33,778 bases of DNA from AR12 sp036265915 (GCA_036265915.1 DATAOC010000081.1:1-33778); one strand, 5' to 3'. Shown: positions 15,056 to 27,098, counted from the first letter of the stretch. Numbers and translations: made by a program. Notes: a model not told the origin generated them from the sequence alone.

Positions 15056-17233
15056 ATGGATCACGGGTTTCGTTCGGGATCACCGGGCGCGGCGCGGGTG
15101 AGCCGCATCGGACTGGGAGCGCTGCGCCCGTTCTTCGACGCTCATGCTGTCGCTGTCATCGGCGCCTCCGCCGATCCCTCGAAGGTGGGCGGCAGCGTGC
15201 TGGCGAACCTCCTCGCCGGTGGCTTCACCGGCCGGCTGGTCCCCGTGAACGCCGCGCGCAGGACGGTGCAGGGGCTCACCGCGGTCCCCTCGATTCTCGA
15301 GGCGGACCCCGTCGATCTCGCCGTCATCGCGGTGCCCGCGCCCGCGGTGTTGCCGGCACTGCGGCAGTGCGCCGTCCGGGGTGTGCAGGGCGCCGTGGTA
15401 CTCAGCGGCGGGTTTCGCGAAGCCGGGGCCGAGGGTGTTGCGCGTGAGGCGGAGCTCCGCGAGTGGCTGCGAACGACTTCGCTCCGCGTGATCGGCCCCA
15501 ACTGTCTCGGCTGGATTCGTCCGGCAGCGCGGCTGAACTTGTCGTTTGCGCCGGGCATGCCGCGGGCGGGCGGCATCGGCTTCTTCTCGCACTCGGGCGC
15601 GCTTTGCACGGCGATCCTCGACTGGTCGCGAGAGCACGCGATCGGCTTCTCGCTGTTCGCGAGCCTCGGCAACCAGGCCGACGTCGCCGAGAGCGCGTTG
15701 CTCGAGGCCCTCGCCGACGATCCGGAGACCCGCGTGATCCTCGGCTATCTGGAGGGCGTGGCCGACGGTGCGGCGTTCTTTCGGGCGTTGTCGGCGGCGG
15801 CCAGCCGCAAGCCGTGCGTCGTGCTGAAGACCGGCCGCTCGCCCGAAGGCGCTCGCGCGGTCAGCTCGCACACCGGCGCGCTGGCCGGCTCGGACCGCGC
15901 ATTCGACGCCGCCGTCCGGCAGGCCGGTGCGCTGCGGGTGGACACCCTCGAGGCGCTGTTCGACGTCGGCCGCGCGCTTGTTGCGGGTCGCCTGCCGAAG
16001 AACCGTCGGGTCGTGCTGGTGACCAACGGCGGTGGTCTCGGCATCCTCGCCACCGACGCCGCGCGCGCGGCGGGCCTGGAGGTCGCCACCATCGACGACG
16101 AAGCGCGTGTCCGGCTGGCCGCCGCCCTGCCGTTCCCGGCCGCTGTCGGCAATCCTCTCGACCTCATCGGGGACGCCACGCCGCAGCGCTATGCCGACGC
16201 ACTGCAGGCGCTTCGCGGCGTCGACGGTTCACTCGTGGTGATGCTGGCGCCGCAAGCGGCCACCGATGCTGCCGGTGTCGCGCGCTCCGTGGTGGCGGCC
16301 ACCCGAGAGTGGCCGGCTCCGATGCTCGGCGTCTTCGCCGGCGGCCCGCGCATACGCCCTGGTGCGACCATGCTCGAGGAGGCGGGCGTTCCGTGCTACA
16401 GCTTTCCCGAGCGTGCCATCGATGCGCTCGCGCGCATGGCGCTGCTTGCCGAGCGTCGCCATCGTCGCCACGTGCCTGCCGTGACGTTGGCCGCTGGCGC
16501 GGTTGACGCGGCGCTGGCCCGGGTGAACTCCGACGTCCGGCTGTCGCTGCTCGATGCCGCGCCACTGCTCGAGACGGCCGGCATCCCGGTCGTGCCGGCT
16601 CGCCGCGCCGCGTCGCCCGACGAGGCGGCGGACGTGGCGGCCGCGCTGGGCCTGCCCGTGGCGCTCAAGGTGCTCTCGCCAGACATCGGGCACAAGACGG
16701 ATGTCGGCGGCGTCGCGCTGAACCTCGCGACCGCCTCGGACGTGCTCGACGCCGCCAAGGTCATGCTCGCCCGCGTTGCACACGCACGGCCCGACGCGCG
16801 AATCGATGGCTTCCTCGTGCAGCGGATGGCGGCGGACGCGGACGCCCACGAGCTGCTGCTCGGCGTCGTCCGGGATGCGCAGTTCGGGCCACTCGTGATG
16901 GTGGGATTCGGGGGCATTTACGTCGAAGTCCTGAACGACACCGCGGTACGCCTGGCGCCGCTCGATCCGACCGAGGCGCGGCGCATGGTGGATGACCTCC
17001 GGATGGCGCCTCTGCTTCGCGGCGCCCGCAATCGTCCCGCCGTCGATCTCGATCGACTTGCCGACGTCATCTGTCGCTTCGCGGCGCTCGCAGTGGCGGC
17101 GCCGGCCCTCGCGGAACTCGAGATCAATCCGCTGCTGGCCGGGCCAACCGGGGTCTTTGCGCTCGACGCGCGTGGCCGTTTTGCACCGGGCGCCGCTGTG
17201 ATCGAGCAAAGGCACGCCGAATGCGAATTCTGA
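15056..17233 (+). CDS. ADP-forming acetyl/acyl-CoA synthetase, fused alpha-beta chain
   Basis: 725 residues. CoA-binding Rossmann domain (AVAVIGASADPSKVGGSV, about 31-48), CoA-ligase domains with the SHSGAL element (178-183), the phospho-histidine His272 in SSHTGALAG, and a C-terminal ATP-grasp domain (about 500-725; ALKVLSPDIGHKTDVGGV, ELEINPLL). The family converts acyl-CoA, ADP and phosphate into the acid, CoA and ATP, giving substrate-level ATP from acetyl-CoA. With the malic enzyme and PFOR in this window it completes a route from malate to acetate. ATG at 15056 lies 10 nt after the kinase stop; an in-frame GTG at 15098 is an alternative, still before the first strand. The last 13 nt overlap the start of a truncated Usp gene. 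Confidence 0.9.
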   Translation: MDHGFRSGSPGAARVSRIGLGALRPFFDAHAVAVIGASADPSKVGGSVLANLLAGGFTGRLVPVNAARRTVQGLTAVPSILEADPVDLAVIAVPAPAVLPALRQCAVRGVQGAVVLSGGFREAGAEGVAREAELREWLRTTSLRVIGPNCLGWIRPAARLNLSFAPGMPRAGGIGFFSHSGALCTAILDWSREHAIGFSLFASLGNQADVAESALLEALADDPETRVILGYLEGVADGAAFFRALSAAASRKPCVVLKTGRSPEGARAVSSHTGALAGSDRAFDAAVRQAGALRVDTLEALFDVGRALVAGRLPKNRRVVLVTNGGGLGILATDAARAAGLEVATIDDEARVRLAAALPFPAAVGNPLDLIGDATPQRYADALQALRGVDGSLVVMLAPQAATDAAGVARSVVAATREWPAPMLGVFAGGPRIRPGATMLEEAGVPCYSFPERAIDALARMALLAERRHRRHVPAVTLAAGAVDAALARVNSDVRLSLLDAAPLLETAGIPVVPARRAASPDEAADVAAALGLPVALKVLSPDIGHKTDVGGVALNLATASDVLDAAKVMLARVAHARPDARIDGFLVQRMAADADAHELLLGVVRDAQFGPLVMVGFGGIYVEVLNDTAVRLAPLDPTEARRMVDDLRMAPLLRGARNRPAVDLDRLADVICRFAALAVAAPALAELEINPLLAGPTGVFALDARGRFAPGAAVIEQRHAECEF

Positions 17234-17262
17234 TCGCTGCGGACGGCTCAGCGGATGCGAGG
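17221..17262 (+). pseudogene. remnant of a Usp gene (first 14 codons only)
   Basis: From the ATG at 17221 the frame reads MRILIAADGSADAR, a textbook Usp first strand and ATP-loop, very like the MRVLVATDGSDDAR start of the tandem Usp at 11423. After that the frame continues as unrelated low-complexity sequence and stops at 17469 without any Usp helix or glycine motif. Its ATG overlaps the end of the synthetase gene, as a coupled operon gene would. The simplest reading is an internal deletion that joined the Usp 5' end to the region before the VIT1 gene. Confidence 0.6.
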
Positions 17263-17333
17263 TGGCCGGTCCCCGAACGGGGCTGTGCACACCGTCCACG
17301 GACTGATGAAGGAAGGAAAGGGGGGAACGCTGC

Positions 17334-18083
17334 ATGCCGGCCAGCGAGCGTCACAGCACGCGAGAACAAAAGGGCGGTCGGGTCACGCGGTGGCGGCATC
17401 ACGAGCCGCATCGCAGCGGTCGCAGCAGCTGGCTGCGTGCCGCCGTGCTGGGTGCGAACGACGGATTGATCTCGACGAGCAGCCTGCTGGTCGGCGTGGC
17501 CGCCGCCCACGCGGGAGGGAGCGCGCTGTTGATCACCGGCCTCGCGGGGCTGCTGTCCGGCGCCCTGTCGATGGCGGCGGGCGAATACGTATCGGTGAGC
17601 TCGCAGGCGGACTCGGAAGGAGCAGATCTCGAGCAGGAGCGACAGGCGCTTGCCACGCAGCCCGAGGCTGAATTGGCGGAGCTCGAGGCTATCTACGTGC
17701 AGCGGGGACTGTCACGTCCGCTCGCGGCGCAAGTGGCTCGAGAGCTGACCGCCCACGACGCCCTCGCTGTGCACGCTCGCGAGGAGATCGGCCTCTCACC
17801 GGCGACGCGCGCACGCCCTATTCAGGCGGCGTCGGCCTCGGCGGCCGCCTTTTCACTGGGGGCTGCGGCGCCGGTGCTGCTCGTGCTTCTGCTGCCGATG
17901 GCGGCGCTGGTACCGGCGATTACCGCGTCGACGCTCGTACTGCTAGCCGTCCTCGGGGCGCTGGCGGCCTGGTTGGGCGGCGCGCCGTGGCTGAAAGGAA
18001 GCGTGCGCGTCGCATTCTGGGGCGCTGCGGCCATGGCGCTGACGTGGCTGGTTGGTCGGCTGTTCGGGACGTCAAGCGGCTGA
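17334..18083 (+). CDS. VIT1/CCC1 family Fe2+/Mn2+ transporter
   Basis: 249 residues. The family signature is LRAAVLGANDGLISTSSLLVG in TM1, followed by GLAGLLSGALSMAAGEYVSV in TM2 (metal-site region), a cytoplasmic acidic loop (EGADLEQERQALATQPEAEL) and three more membrane segments at about 165-245. Plant VIT1 and yeast CCC1 move Fe2+ or Mn2+ out of the cytosol; bacterial relatives probably do likewise. A G-rich ribosome site precedes the ATG at 17334. It lies 100 nt after the synthetase and is probably the last gene of the P6 operon; a strong hairpin follows. Confidence 0.88.
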   Translation: MPASERHSTREQKGGRVTRWRHHEPHRSGRSSWLRAAVLGANDGLISTSSLLVGVAAAHAGGSALLITGLAGLLSGALSMAAGEYVSVSSQADSEGADLEQERQALATQPEAELAELEAIYVQRGLSRPLAAQVARELTAHDALAVHAREEIGLSPATRARPIQAASASAAAFSLGAAAPVLLVLLLPMAALVPAITASTLVLLAVLGALAAWLGGAPWLKGSVRVAFWGAAAMALTWLVGRLFGTSSG

Positions 18084-18094
18084 GGTGGGGCCGC

Positions 18095-18134
18095 GACGGC
18101 AAACGGAGCGGCGGCGGCCGCCCCGTTTGCCGTC
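18095..18134. terminator. bidirectional hairpin terminator between convergent genes
   Basis: Perfect 12-bp inverted repeat GACGGCAAACGG (18095-18106) and CCGTTTGCCGTC (18123-18134) around a 16-nt loop. It sits between the VIT1 stop and the convergent EB_dh gene stop, as expected for a shared terminator; there is no long T-run on either side. Confidence 0.75.
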
Positions 18135-18137
18135 TGC

Positions 18138-19181
18138 TCACTCGAAGGCCAGCTTCAGGACGGCGGGCACGTAGGCGTGCCGCACCTGCGCATTGTCGAA
18201 GACCGCCACGCCGAACGCATACTGCTTCCTCGGGTCGTTGAACTGTACGTCGTAGGCGCTACCCGTGACGAGCTTCCGCCACATGACGACGGTGTAGACG
18301 CCGTCCTTCCATGAGACGCTCGCCGAGATGTCGCCGCGGTCACCGGTGAAGGGCGCCACGATGATCCCCGGCACCTCGTCCCCCGCCTTGTACTTTGCAT
18401 CATCAAACGGCTCCTTCTCGCTGTCGATGATCCAGTACGGCGGTGCAGGCTTGTTACCGCGGAGCGCGAACTTCGGCTGCTTCTTGTCGTCGCTGACATT
18501 GTCGACGTATCCGCCGCCGGTCTTTGGATCACTCTTGCGGCCGGCCTCCGGTGCCTTGTCCTTGTCGTACCGCGTGCCATCGAGATACTGGTCGTCTACC
18601 TGGCCGATGACGCCGGTGCGAACGCCCTTGAGATGCCAGATGTCTGCGCGCTCGTCCGTGCCGGGCAGATACTTGTTCCCATACGGCTTACCCTCACCGG
18701 TGTGGCACGCCGCCATGCATCCGCGCTGCTCGAAGGCGGGTGAGGAGATGTTCCAGATCAGAGCAAGCTTGTCCTCGTAGTAGACGTTGTTGTCACCGCC
18801 CTTGTCCCCGGGATCGCCGAGCTTCGTCCACGAGCCGTCCGCCTGCTTCTGCCAAGGGCTACGCCGGAGACTTTCCGTCGCGTCCTTGTACTGGATGTGG
18901 ATGTAGATCATGTCGCTCGTCGCGATGGAACGGAGCGTGATGTCGGTCGAGCCGCCGGCGAAGTTTTTGCCGCCCACTGCCCGGATGGTTAGCGGCGCAG
19001 CGGAACTCCATCCCCCGTCGAGTGAGCCGTCCGTCGCTGGTGAGGCCGCTGCCTTCCGGGACACGAGCTGGTTCTTCTGCTGGCCCTGCGCCCCGGCCGA
19101 AGGTGTCCACGTCAGAACCGGCAGCGCTCCCATCAGGAACGTCAGGAGAACGGCAGCGGGTGAGATCCATGTTCGTCTCAT
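18138..19181 (-). CDS. ethylbenzene dehydrogenase-like haem protein with CX3CH motif
   Basis: 347 residues. Signal peptide MRRTWISPAAVLLTFLMG..., cleavage after SAGAQ. The mature part resembles the EB_dh family: a beta-rich domain with repeated strands (IYIHIQYKD; DKLALIWNISS; YTVVMWRKLVTG; QYAFGVAVFDNAQVRHAYV). EB_dh domains in dehydrogenase gamma subunits bind haem b; here a C-M-A-A-C-H site (Cys155, Cys159, His160) has three residues between the cysteines instead of two, so a covalent haem c is plausible but atypical. It should be periplasmic, and likely an electron-transfer protein. GAGGATGTC precedes the ATG at 19181. An in-frame ATG at 19241 overlaps the stop of the zinc-ribbon gene and would add 20 residues with an RR pair; the shorter form gives the cleaner signal peptide. 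Confidence 0.85.
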   Translation of the reverse strand: MRRTWISPAAVLLTFLMGALPVLTWTPSAGAQGQQKNQLVSRKAAASPATDGSLDGGWSSAAPLTIRAVGGKNFAGGSTDITLRSIATSDMIYIHIQYKDATESLRRSPWQKQADGSWTKLGDPGDKGGDNNVYYEDKLALIWNISSPAFEQRGCMAACHTGEGKPYGNKYLPGTDERADIWHLKGVRTGVIGQVDDQYLDGTRYDKDKAPEAGRKSDPKTGGGYVDNVSDDKKQPKFALRGNKPAPPYWIIDSEKEPFDDAKYKAGDEVPGIIVAPFTGDRGDISASVSWKDGVYTVVMWRKLVTGSAYDVQFNDPRKQYAFGVAVFDNAQVRHAYVPAVLKLAFE

Positions 19182-19237
19182 GACATCCTCATTCCTGCGA
19201 CTCCACGGCCTGATGTGTATGCCGTTGACGAGTCGTC

Positions 19238-19396
19238 TCATTCGCGGTCGCCGCCGCCGAGCAGCGCGGCCAGCGGCGGCTGCTCGCTCGGCTCGGCGCG
19301 CAGTGGTTTGGCACCGATCAGGTTCTGACACTCGTCGCAGATCAACGCCGCCGACAGCTCACCGCACACCACGCAGACATCGTCGTATCCGTTCAT
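19238..19396 (-). CDS. small zinc-ribbon protein, 52 residues
   Basis: Begins MNGYDDVCVVCGELSAALIC and continues DECQNLIGAK; the pattern is CxxC-x8-CxxC (Cys8, Cys11, Cys20, Cys23), a compact treble or ribbon metal site. The acidic and Pro-rich tail ends GGGDRE. A strong GGAGGG ribosome site lies 6 nt before the ATG. Its ATG overlaps the DUF6335-like stop (ATGA) and its stop overlaps an in-frame ATG of the EB_dh gene, so the three genes are translationally coupled. Function unknown: metal-dependent regulator, chaperone or assembly factor for the haem protein are all possible. Confidence 0.7.
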   Translation of the reverse strand: MNGYDDVCVVCGELSAALICDECQNLIGAKPLRAEPSEQPPLAALLGGGDRE

Positions 19397-19833
19397 GAGC
19401 GGCCCTCCTCGTCGGTGACCTTCGCCTCTTCTCGCAGCATCGCATCACGCTCGAGGTGCCAACGATGGCGATCGCGCGCAGCGAGAATCTCGCCGGACGT
19501 CGTCACCTCCGCATCGGGTCGCTGGGCAACACCGAGCGCCTCGCCGAGCTCGTCCACCACGTCCTGATCCGGCGTGGCGGTGCTTCCTCCCACGGCCTCG
19601 TCGCCGGTGGCGTACGCGCCATGCCAGTCGGCGTCCACGTCGCCGCCGGTGAGACGCGGACCGCTCTCACCGTGCGCGGCGACGTCGGAAGCCAAGCCGA
19701 CGATCGAGCCGACCTCGCCCTGCCCCGGTTCCGCGCGCGGTCGCTTCGCCACCGTCATGACGCTGCGCGGACGTTCACCCTTTCGGGTTTCCCGCTGACG
19801 GAGCTCGCTGGTCATCGGCTCGCGGACTTTCAC
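19393..19833 (-). CDS. DUF6335-like protein
   Basis: 146 residues with a GTG start at 19833 preceded by GAGGAGG and five spacer bases. The first 45 residues are basic and variable; the conserved core runs GGDVDADWHGAY, GDEAVGGSTATPDQDVVDEL, GEALGV, and ends with ERDRHRW-like ARDRHRWHLERD. This resembles DUF6335, seen in cyanobacteria and other bacteria, from memory and unverified. No signal peptide, membrane segment or Cys is present. It heads the operon read from P7 and overlaps the zinc-ribbon gene by 4 nt. Function unknown. Confidence 0.75.
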   Translation of the reverse strand: MKVREPMTSELRQRETRKGERPRSVMTVAKRPRAEPGQGEVGSIVGLASDVAAHGESGPRLTGGDVDADWHGAYATGDEAVGGSTATPDQDVVDELGEALGVAQRPDAEVTTSGEILAARDRHRWHLERDAMLREEAKVTDEEGRS

Positions 19834-19862
19834 GGCTGCCTCCTCTCGCTGCCGATCCTCAG

Positions 19863-19878
19863 AGCAGGGCGAGTGCCA
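19863..19878 (-). promoter_or_regulatory. sigma-54 promoter P7 (DUF6335, zinc ribbon, EB_dh operon)
   Basis: Minus strand TGGCACTCGCCCTGCT: perfect -24, good -12 (CTGCT), correct spacing. Predicted start near 19852, 19 nt before the GTG. U6 is 72 bp upstream. Confidence 0.8.
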
Positions 19879-19950
19879 GACCGCCGCTGAGCGTTTCTCG
19901 ATAGTTGTGATGCTGCGCGAGGCGATGAGCGAGGCCCGTGCGCCACGGCC

Positions 19951-19966
19951 GGGGCGTCAGCGCCCC
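19951..19966. promoter_or_regulatory. enhancer palindrome U6 between divergent P7 and P8
   Basis: Exact GGGGC-N6-GCCCC. It is 72 bp from the P7 -24 box and 53 bp from the P8 -24 box, so one site can serve both. The remaining 240 nt between the two genes hold only P7 and P8. Confidence 0.65.
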
Positions 19967-20019
19967 GCTCGCCGGCGGAGAACCGCCGGGGAAGCCCTCG
20001 TCGTGACTCGCCTCAGCCG

Positions 20020-20035
20020 TGGCACTCGCGTTGCT
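20020..20035 (+). promoter_or_regulatory. sigma-54 promoter P8 (Usp)
   Basis: TGGCACTCGCGTTGCT: perfect -24 and -12 boxes and spacing. Predicted start near 20046, 28 nt before the ATG at 20074. Confidence 0.85.
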
Positions 20036-20073
20036 CACGTGACGGCAGCGCCATGTGGCAGAAGGAGGAGCGC

Positions 20074-20553
20074 ATGACACCGAGGAAGATCATGGTCCCG
20101 CTCGATGGATCGCGGCTGGCGGAGGTGGCGCTGCCTGAGGCGTTCGAGTTTGGTCGCCGCGGCGCTGCCGTGTTGCTTCTGCGCGCGGCGGAGGGAACGC
20201 GCCTGCCGGCGGCCGACCCGACTGAGTCGCAGGTCGCCGCGGTTCGGGAGGCCGAAGGGTATCTCGCGAGCGTTGCCGTCCGCGCCCGCAAGGCCGGCGT
20301 CGAGAAGGTCGACACCTCCGTGTGGTACGGGCCGCCCGCGGAATCGATCATCGATGCCGCTCGGGTGTCCGGCGTCGACCTCATCGTGATGAGCTCGCAC
20401 GGCCGCAGCGGGCTCGGGCGTCTCGTCCTTGGCAGCGTCGCCGAAACGGTATTGCGCGGCACGACAACCCCGATCCTGCTGCTGCGCGATCGCAACGCGC
20501 CGCTGTCGACGCTCGCGGCGAGGTCGGCCATCGATGAGCCGGCCAAGGTATGA
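20074..20553 (+). CDS. universal stress protein, KIMVPLDGS type
   Basis: 159 residues starting MTPRKIMVPLDGSRLAEVAL, nucleotide motif SSHGRSGLGRLVLGS. GGAGGAG precedes the ATG. Nearly the same protein as the Usp at 12526 (shared TSVWYGPPAESIIDAAR-like centre and AETVLRGTTTPILLLR end), suggesting duplication. It is the only gene of the P8 unit and converges on the malic enzyme gene, with 60 nt and no clear hairpin between the stops. Confidence 0.93.
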   Translation: MTPRKIMVPLDGSRLAEVALPEAFEFGRRGAAVLLLRAAEGTRLPAADPTESQVAAVREAEGYLASVAVRARKAGVEKVDTSVWYGPPAESIIDAARVSGVDLIVMSSHGRSGLGRLVLGSVAETVLRGTTTPILLLRDRNAPLSTLAARSAIDEPAKV

Positions 20554-20613
20554 GCTGGAGGCGCTCGGCGTTCCGGCGCTATTGATCCTTCGGCGTCATC
20601 ATCGCGCCGTGCC

Positions 20614-22251
20614 TCAGACGTACCGCGGCTCCCAGCGCGCCGCGGCCACGGCGTCCGGGATAGCGGCGTCGTCGAGGGCTCGTCCGACGCCGTCGTCGCG
20701 CGCGGCGCGCACCACGGACTCTGCGATACGGCCGGCGACGCGTCGCAGATCGCGGATTGCCGGATAGAGGCTTCCCGCGGCGACGCTCGCGTCGCTCACG
20801 AGGCCGGCCAGGCACTCGGCCGCGGCGAGGCACATGCCGTCCGTGACCTCACGGGCGTCGGCCACGAGCGCGCCGAGGCCGATGCCGGGGAAGATGAAGG
20901 CGTTGTTGCTCTGACCGACGCGCACGGTGCGGTCGCCGCACGTCACCGGCGGAAACGGACTGCCGGCGGCGACGAGGGCGCGTCCGGCGCTCCACGCCAG
21001 CACGTCGGAAGGCGTCGCCTCGCACTGGTTCGTGGGATTCGAAAGCGGCAGGACCAGTGGCCGCTCGACCGACTCGCACAGCGCGTGGACCACCGCCCGC
21101 GTGAACGCGCCCCCCTGACCGCACACACCGACGAGTGCGGTGGGCCGCAGCGCCCGCACGATCGTCTCGAGGCCGTCGCCGGGCTTGACGCCGGAGGCGG
21201 CGGCCAGCTCCGTCGGCCAGGCAAACGGGCGCTGGAAGACGTCGAGCGGCTGGCCGTCGTGGGCCAGGAGGCCGGCGACGTCGACGATGGCGATGGCGCG
21301 CGCGAGCTCGCTGCCGCCGAGCCCGGCGCGGACGAAGGCGTCGCGCAGAACGCGCGCGATGCCGATGCCGGCGGCGCCGGCGCCGAGGATGAGCACGCGC
21401 TCGCGCGCCAGCGGCCGCCGCGTCGCGCGGGCCGCCGCGAGCACGCCGGCCAGCACGCAGGCGCCCGTGCCCTGGATGTCGTCGTTGAACGACGGCAGCA
21501 CGTGACGGTAGCGGTCGAGGAGATCGAAGGCGTTCTGCTTCTTGAAGTCCTCCCACTGCAGCAGCGCACCCGGGAAGCGCTTGCGGACGGCCGTGACGAA
21601 CTCGTCGACGATCTCGGCGTAGGCGGCGCCGCGCAGTCGCGGCCGGCGCCAGCCGAGATAGAGATCGTCGGCCAGCAGCGCGCGATTGTCGGTGCCGACA
21701 TCGAGCGACACGGGCAGCGTCGCCGCCGGATGGATACCGGCCGCCGCGCTGTACAGCGTGCACTTCCCGATCGGGATGCCCATGCCACCGGCGCCCTGAT
21801 CGCCGAGGCCGAGGATCCGCTCGTTGTCGGTCACCACGATGAGACGGACGTCCGGGAAGGGTGCGTTCCCGAGCACGGCATCGATACGACCCCGGTGCTC
21901 TGGCGTGATCCACAGCCCACGCGCGTGCCGGAAGATGTGGCTGAACTCTTGACACGCGCGCCCGACGGTCGGGGTGTAAACGATGGGGAGGTACTCCTCG
22001 AGATGATCGCAGAGCACGCGGTAGAAGAGATGCTCGTTGCGATCCTGCAGGGAGGCGAGCCCGATGTAGGTCTCGAGCGGGTCGCCCTTGCGCGCGAGGT
22101 TCTCCAGGACGCGCGCGGCCTGCTGCTCGATGGTGTTGACGCCGGCGGGCAGGAGACCTTCGAGCCCGAAGGCACGCCGCTCGTCGGCCGTGAAGGCGCT
22201 GCCCTTGTTGTACATGGGCTCGCTGAGCAGATGCGATCCGCGATAACGCAT
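20614..22251 (-). CDS. maeA: malic enzyme, large NAD(P)-dependent type (oxaloacetate-decarboxylating)
   Basis: 545 residues. Catalytic Tyr92 in VYTPTVGRAC, Lys163 in GIPIGK, metal-binding Asp257/258 in SFNDDIQGT, and the nucleotide fold ILGAGAAGIGIARV (288-301). The sequence follows the long SfcA/MaeA family from end to end. It oxidatively decarboxylates malate to pyruvate with reduction of NAD(P); cofactor choice is not decided here. It is 9 nt downstream of the DHOD-like gene and is the last gene of the PFOR operon, so pyruvate is made and then oxidised by the same operon. Confidence 0.93.
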   Translation of the reverse strand: MRYRGSHLLSEPMYNKGSAFTADERRAFGLEGLLPAGVNTIEQQAARVLENLARKGDPLETYIGLASLQDRNEHLFYRVLCDHLEEYLPIVYTPTVGRACQEFSHIFRHARGLWITPEHRGRIDAVLGNAPFPDVRLIVVTDNERILGLGDQGAGGMGIPIGKCTLYSAAAGIHPAATLPVSLDVGTDNRALLADDLYLGWRRPRLRGAAYAEIVDEFVTAVRKRFPGALLQWEDFKKQNAFDLLDRYRHVLPSFNDDIQGTGACVLAGVLAAARATRRPLARERVLILGAGAAGIGIARVLRDAFVRAGLGGSELARAIAIVDVAGLLAHDGQPLDVFQRPFAWPTELAAASGVKPGDGLETIVRALRPTALVGVCGQGGAFTRAVVHALCESVERPLVLPLSNPTNQCEATPSDVLAWSAGRALVAAGSPFPPVTCGDRTVRVGQSNNAFIFPGIGLGALVADAREVTDGMCLAAAECLAGLVSDASVAAGSLYPAIRDLRRVAGRIAESVVRAARDDGVGRALDDAAIPDAVAAARWEPRYV

Positions 22252-22260
22252 GGTCGCGCT

Positions 22261-23257
22261 CTACCGTCTCCGCAGCGCGTACGAGCTGAGGACCTTCATG
22301 TAGTTCGCGCGCTCGAAGGCCGCCGGCTCCGCCACCGATCGATAGCTCATGCTGCCCTGCATCTGATTGATCGAGGCGTACTCGTGGGTTTCCATCCACT
22401 CGACGACATCGGCCCGCACCCGGGCCAGGTGCGCGATGCCATGCTGGATCAGCGCGGACGTCATCATGGCCACGCGAGCGCCCGCCATCATGGCCTTCAG
22501 CACCTGCGAGGAGCCGTGCACGCCGCCGGTGACCGCGAGGTCGGCCTTGATGTGACCGTACAGGATGGCCACCCAGTGGAGACGGACGAGGATTTCATAC
22601 GGCGACGACAGCGTCAGGCGTGGGGTGACCTCCAGGCGCTCGAGATCGAAGTCCGGCAGGTAGAAGCGATTGAAGAGGACGAGCCCGTCCGCTCCGGTCA
22701 CGTCGAGATGGCGGGCGAAGTTCGCGAGCGCGGTGAAGGCGTGGCCGAGCTTGACGGCGACGGGGATGCGCACGCTCGCCTTCACGTCGCGCACCAGGTC
22801 GGTGTACATCTGCTCGACCTGCACGCCGGTCAGCGCCGGATCGGTGGGCACGTAGTAGACATTGAGCTCCAGCGCGTCGGCGCCCGCCTGCTCGATCTTC
22901 TTCGCGAACTCGATCCAGCCGCCCGTCGAGACGCCGTTGAGGCTGCCGATGACGGGGATGGCGAGGGCCTCCTTGGCACGGCGGACGTGCTCGACATAGC
23001 CGTCAGGGCCGAGGTTGTATCCGGCGAGGTCCGGGAAGTAGTTGAGGGCCTCGGGCGAGCTTTCGGCGCCGTGGGTGAGATAGCGGTCCAGGTGCGAGCT
23101 GTCGACGTCGATCTGCTCCTCGAACAGCGAGTGCAACACCACCGCGCCCGCGCCCGCATCCTCCATGGCGCGCAGGTTGTCGAGGCTCTCGCAGAGCGGC
23201 GAGGCCGATGCGACGAGCGGGCTGGTGAGCGGCAGGCCGAGGTAGCGTGTGGAGAGA

Positions 23258-23265
<8 letters not shown>
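22261..23265 (-). CDS. dihydroorotate dehydrogenase-like flavoprotein, PFOR-associated
   Basis: 334 residues, TIM-barrel FMN-oxidoreductase of the DHODH superfamily: MIDLSTRYLGLPLTSPLVAS at the start, GSLNG and LELNVYY in the barrel, AVTGGVHG near the phosphate site. Several bacteria carry such a gene next to nifJ; it is unlikely to serve pyrimidine synthesis and its reaction is unknown. It overlaps the PFOR stop by 8 nt (ATGATTGA) and is followed after 9 nt by malic enzyme, so the three form one operon. The C-terminus (SINQMQGSMSYRS, FERANYMKVLSSYALRR) is typical of these PFOR-linked relatives. Confidence 0.88.
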
Positions 23266-26842
<3,577 letters not shown>

Positions 26843-26857
26843 ACCGTCATTGCGCAA

Positions 26858-26873
26858 TGCGCGAGGCGTGCCA
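26858..26873 (-). promoter_or_regulatory. sigma-54 promoter P9 (PFOR operon), weaker
   Basis: Minus strand TGGCACGCCTCGCGCA: perfect -24 TGGCACG, poor -12 (GCGCA), correct spacing. The start near 26847 leaves 5 nt to the ATG at 26842 or 17 nt to the ATG at 26830. U7 is 141 bp upstream, outside the class distances. Confidence 0.42.
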
Positions 26874-27014
26874 CGAGCGCGGCCGTGCACGACGCCGCGC
26901 CAGCCGCGATGCCAGTCATCGTCTTTCCGCGTGCTTGCGCGGGTGAAATGCGCACGGCGCCGGCGGTGTGTTCCCACCGCCGCGTGTCGAGGTGAGGTGT
27001 CATTGCCGCCCGCT

Positions 27015-27030
27015 GGGGCGGCCATGCCCC
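27015..27030. promoter_or_regulatory. enhancer palindrome U7 between divergent P9 and P10
   Basis: Exact GGGGC-N6-GCCCC, 52 bp upstream of the P10 -24 box. A different inverted repeat, GGCGGTG-N6-CACCGCC at 26962-26981, lies between it and P9. Apart from these, the 26843-27132 intergenic region shows nothing else. Confidence 0.65.
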
Positions 27031-27082
27031 GCTCCCAGCAAATGGCTCTTCGACAACCGCGCGTTTTCTCGGCAATGAGCCG

Positions 27083-27098
27083 TGGCACTGCCGTTGCT
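27083..27098 (+). promoter_or_regulatory. sigma-54 promoter P10 (four-Cys membrane protein)
   Basis: TGGCACTGCCGTTGCT: perfect match to the -24/-12 consensus. Predicted start near 27109, 24 nt before the ATG at 27133. Confidence 0.87.

Noticed and set aside
17268..17287. CCCC-GAAC-GGGG element before the VIT1 gene as an enhancer
   Set aside because: Half-sites are in the opposite order to the consensus and no -24/-12 element follows within 100 bp.
26962..26981. Inverted repeat GGCGGTG-N6-CACCGCC before the PFOR operon as an enhancer copy
   Set aside because: It has a 6-bp loop like the enhancers but different half-sites, and is 88 bp from the -24 box. It is seen once only, so it is noted but not called.
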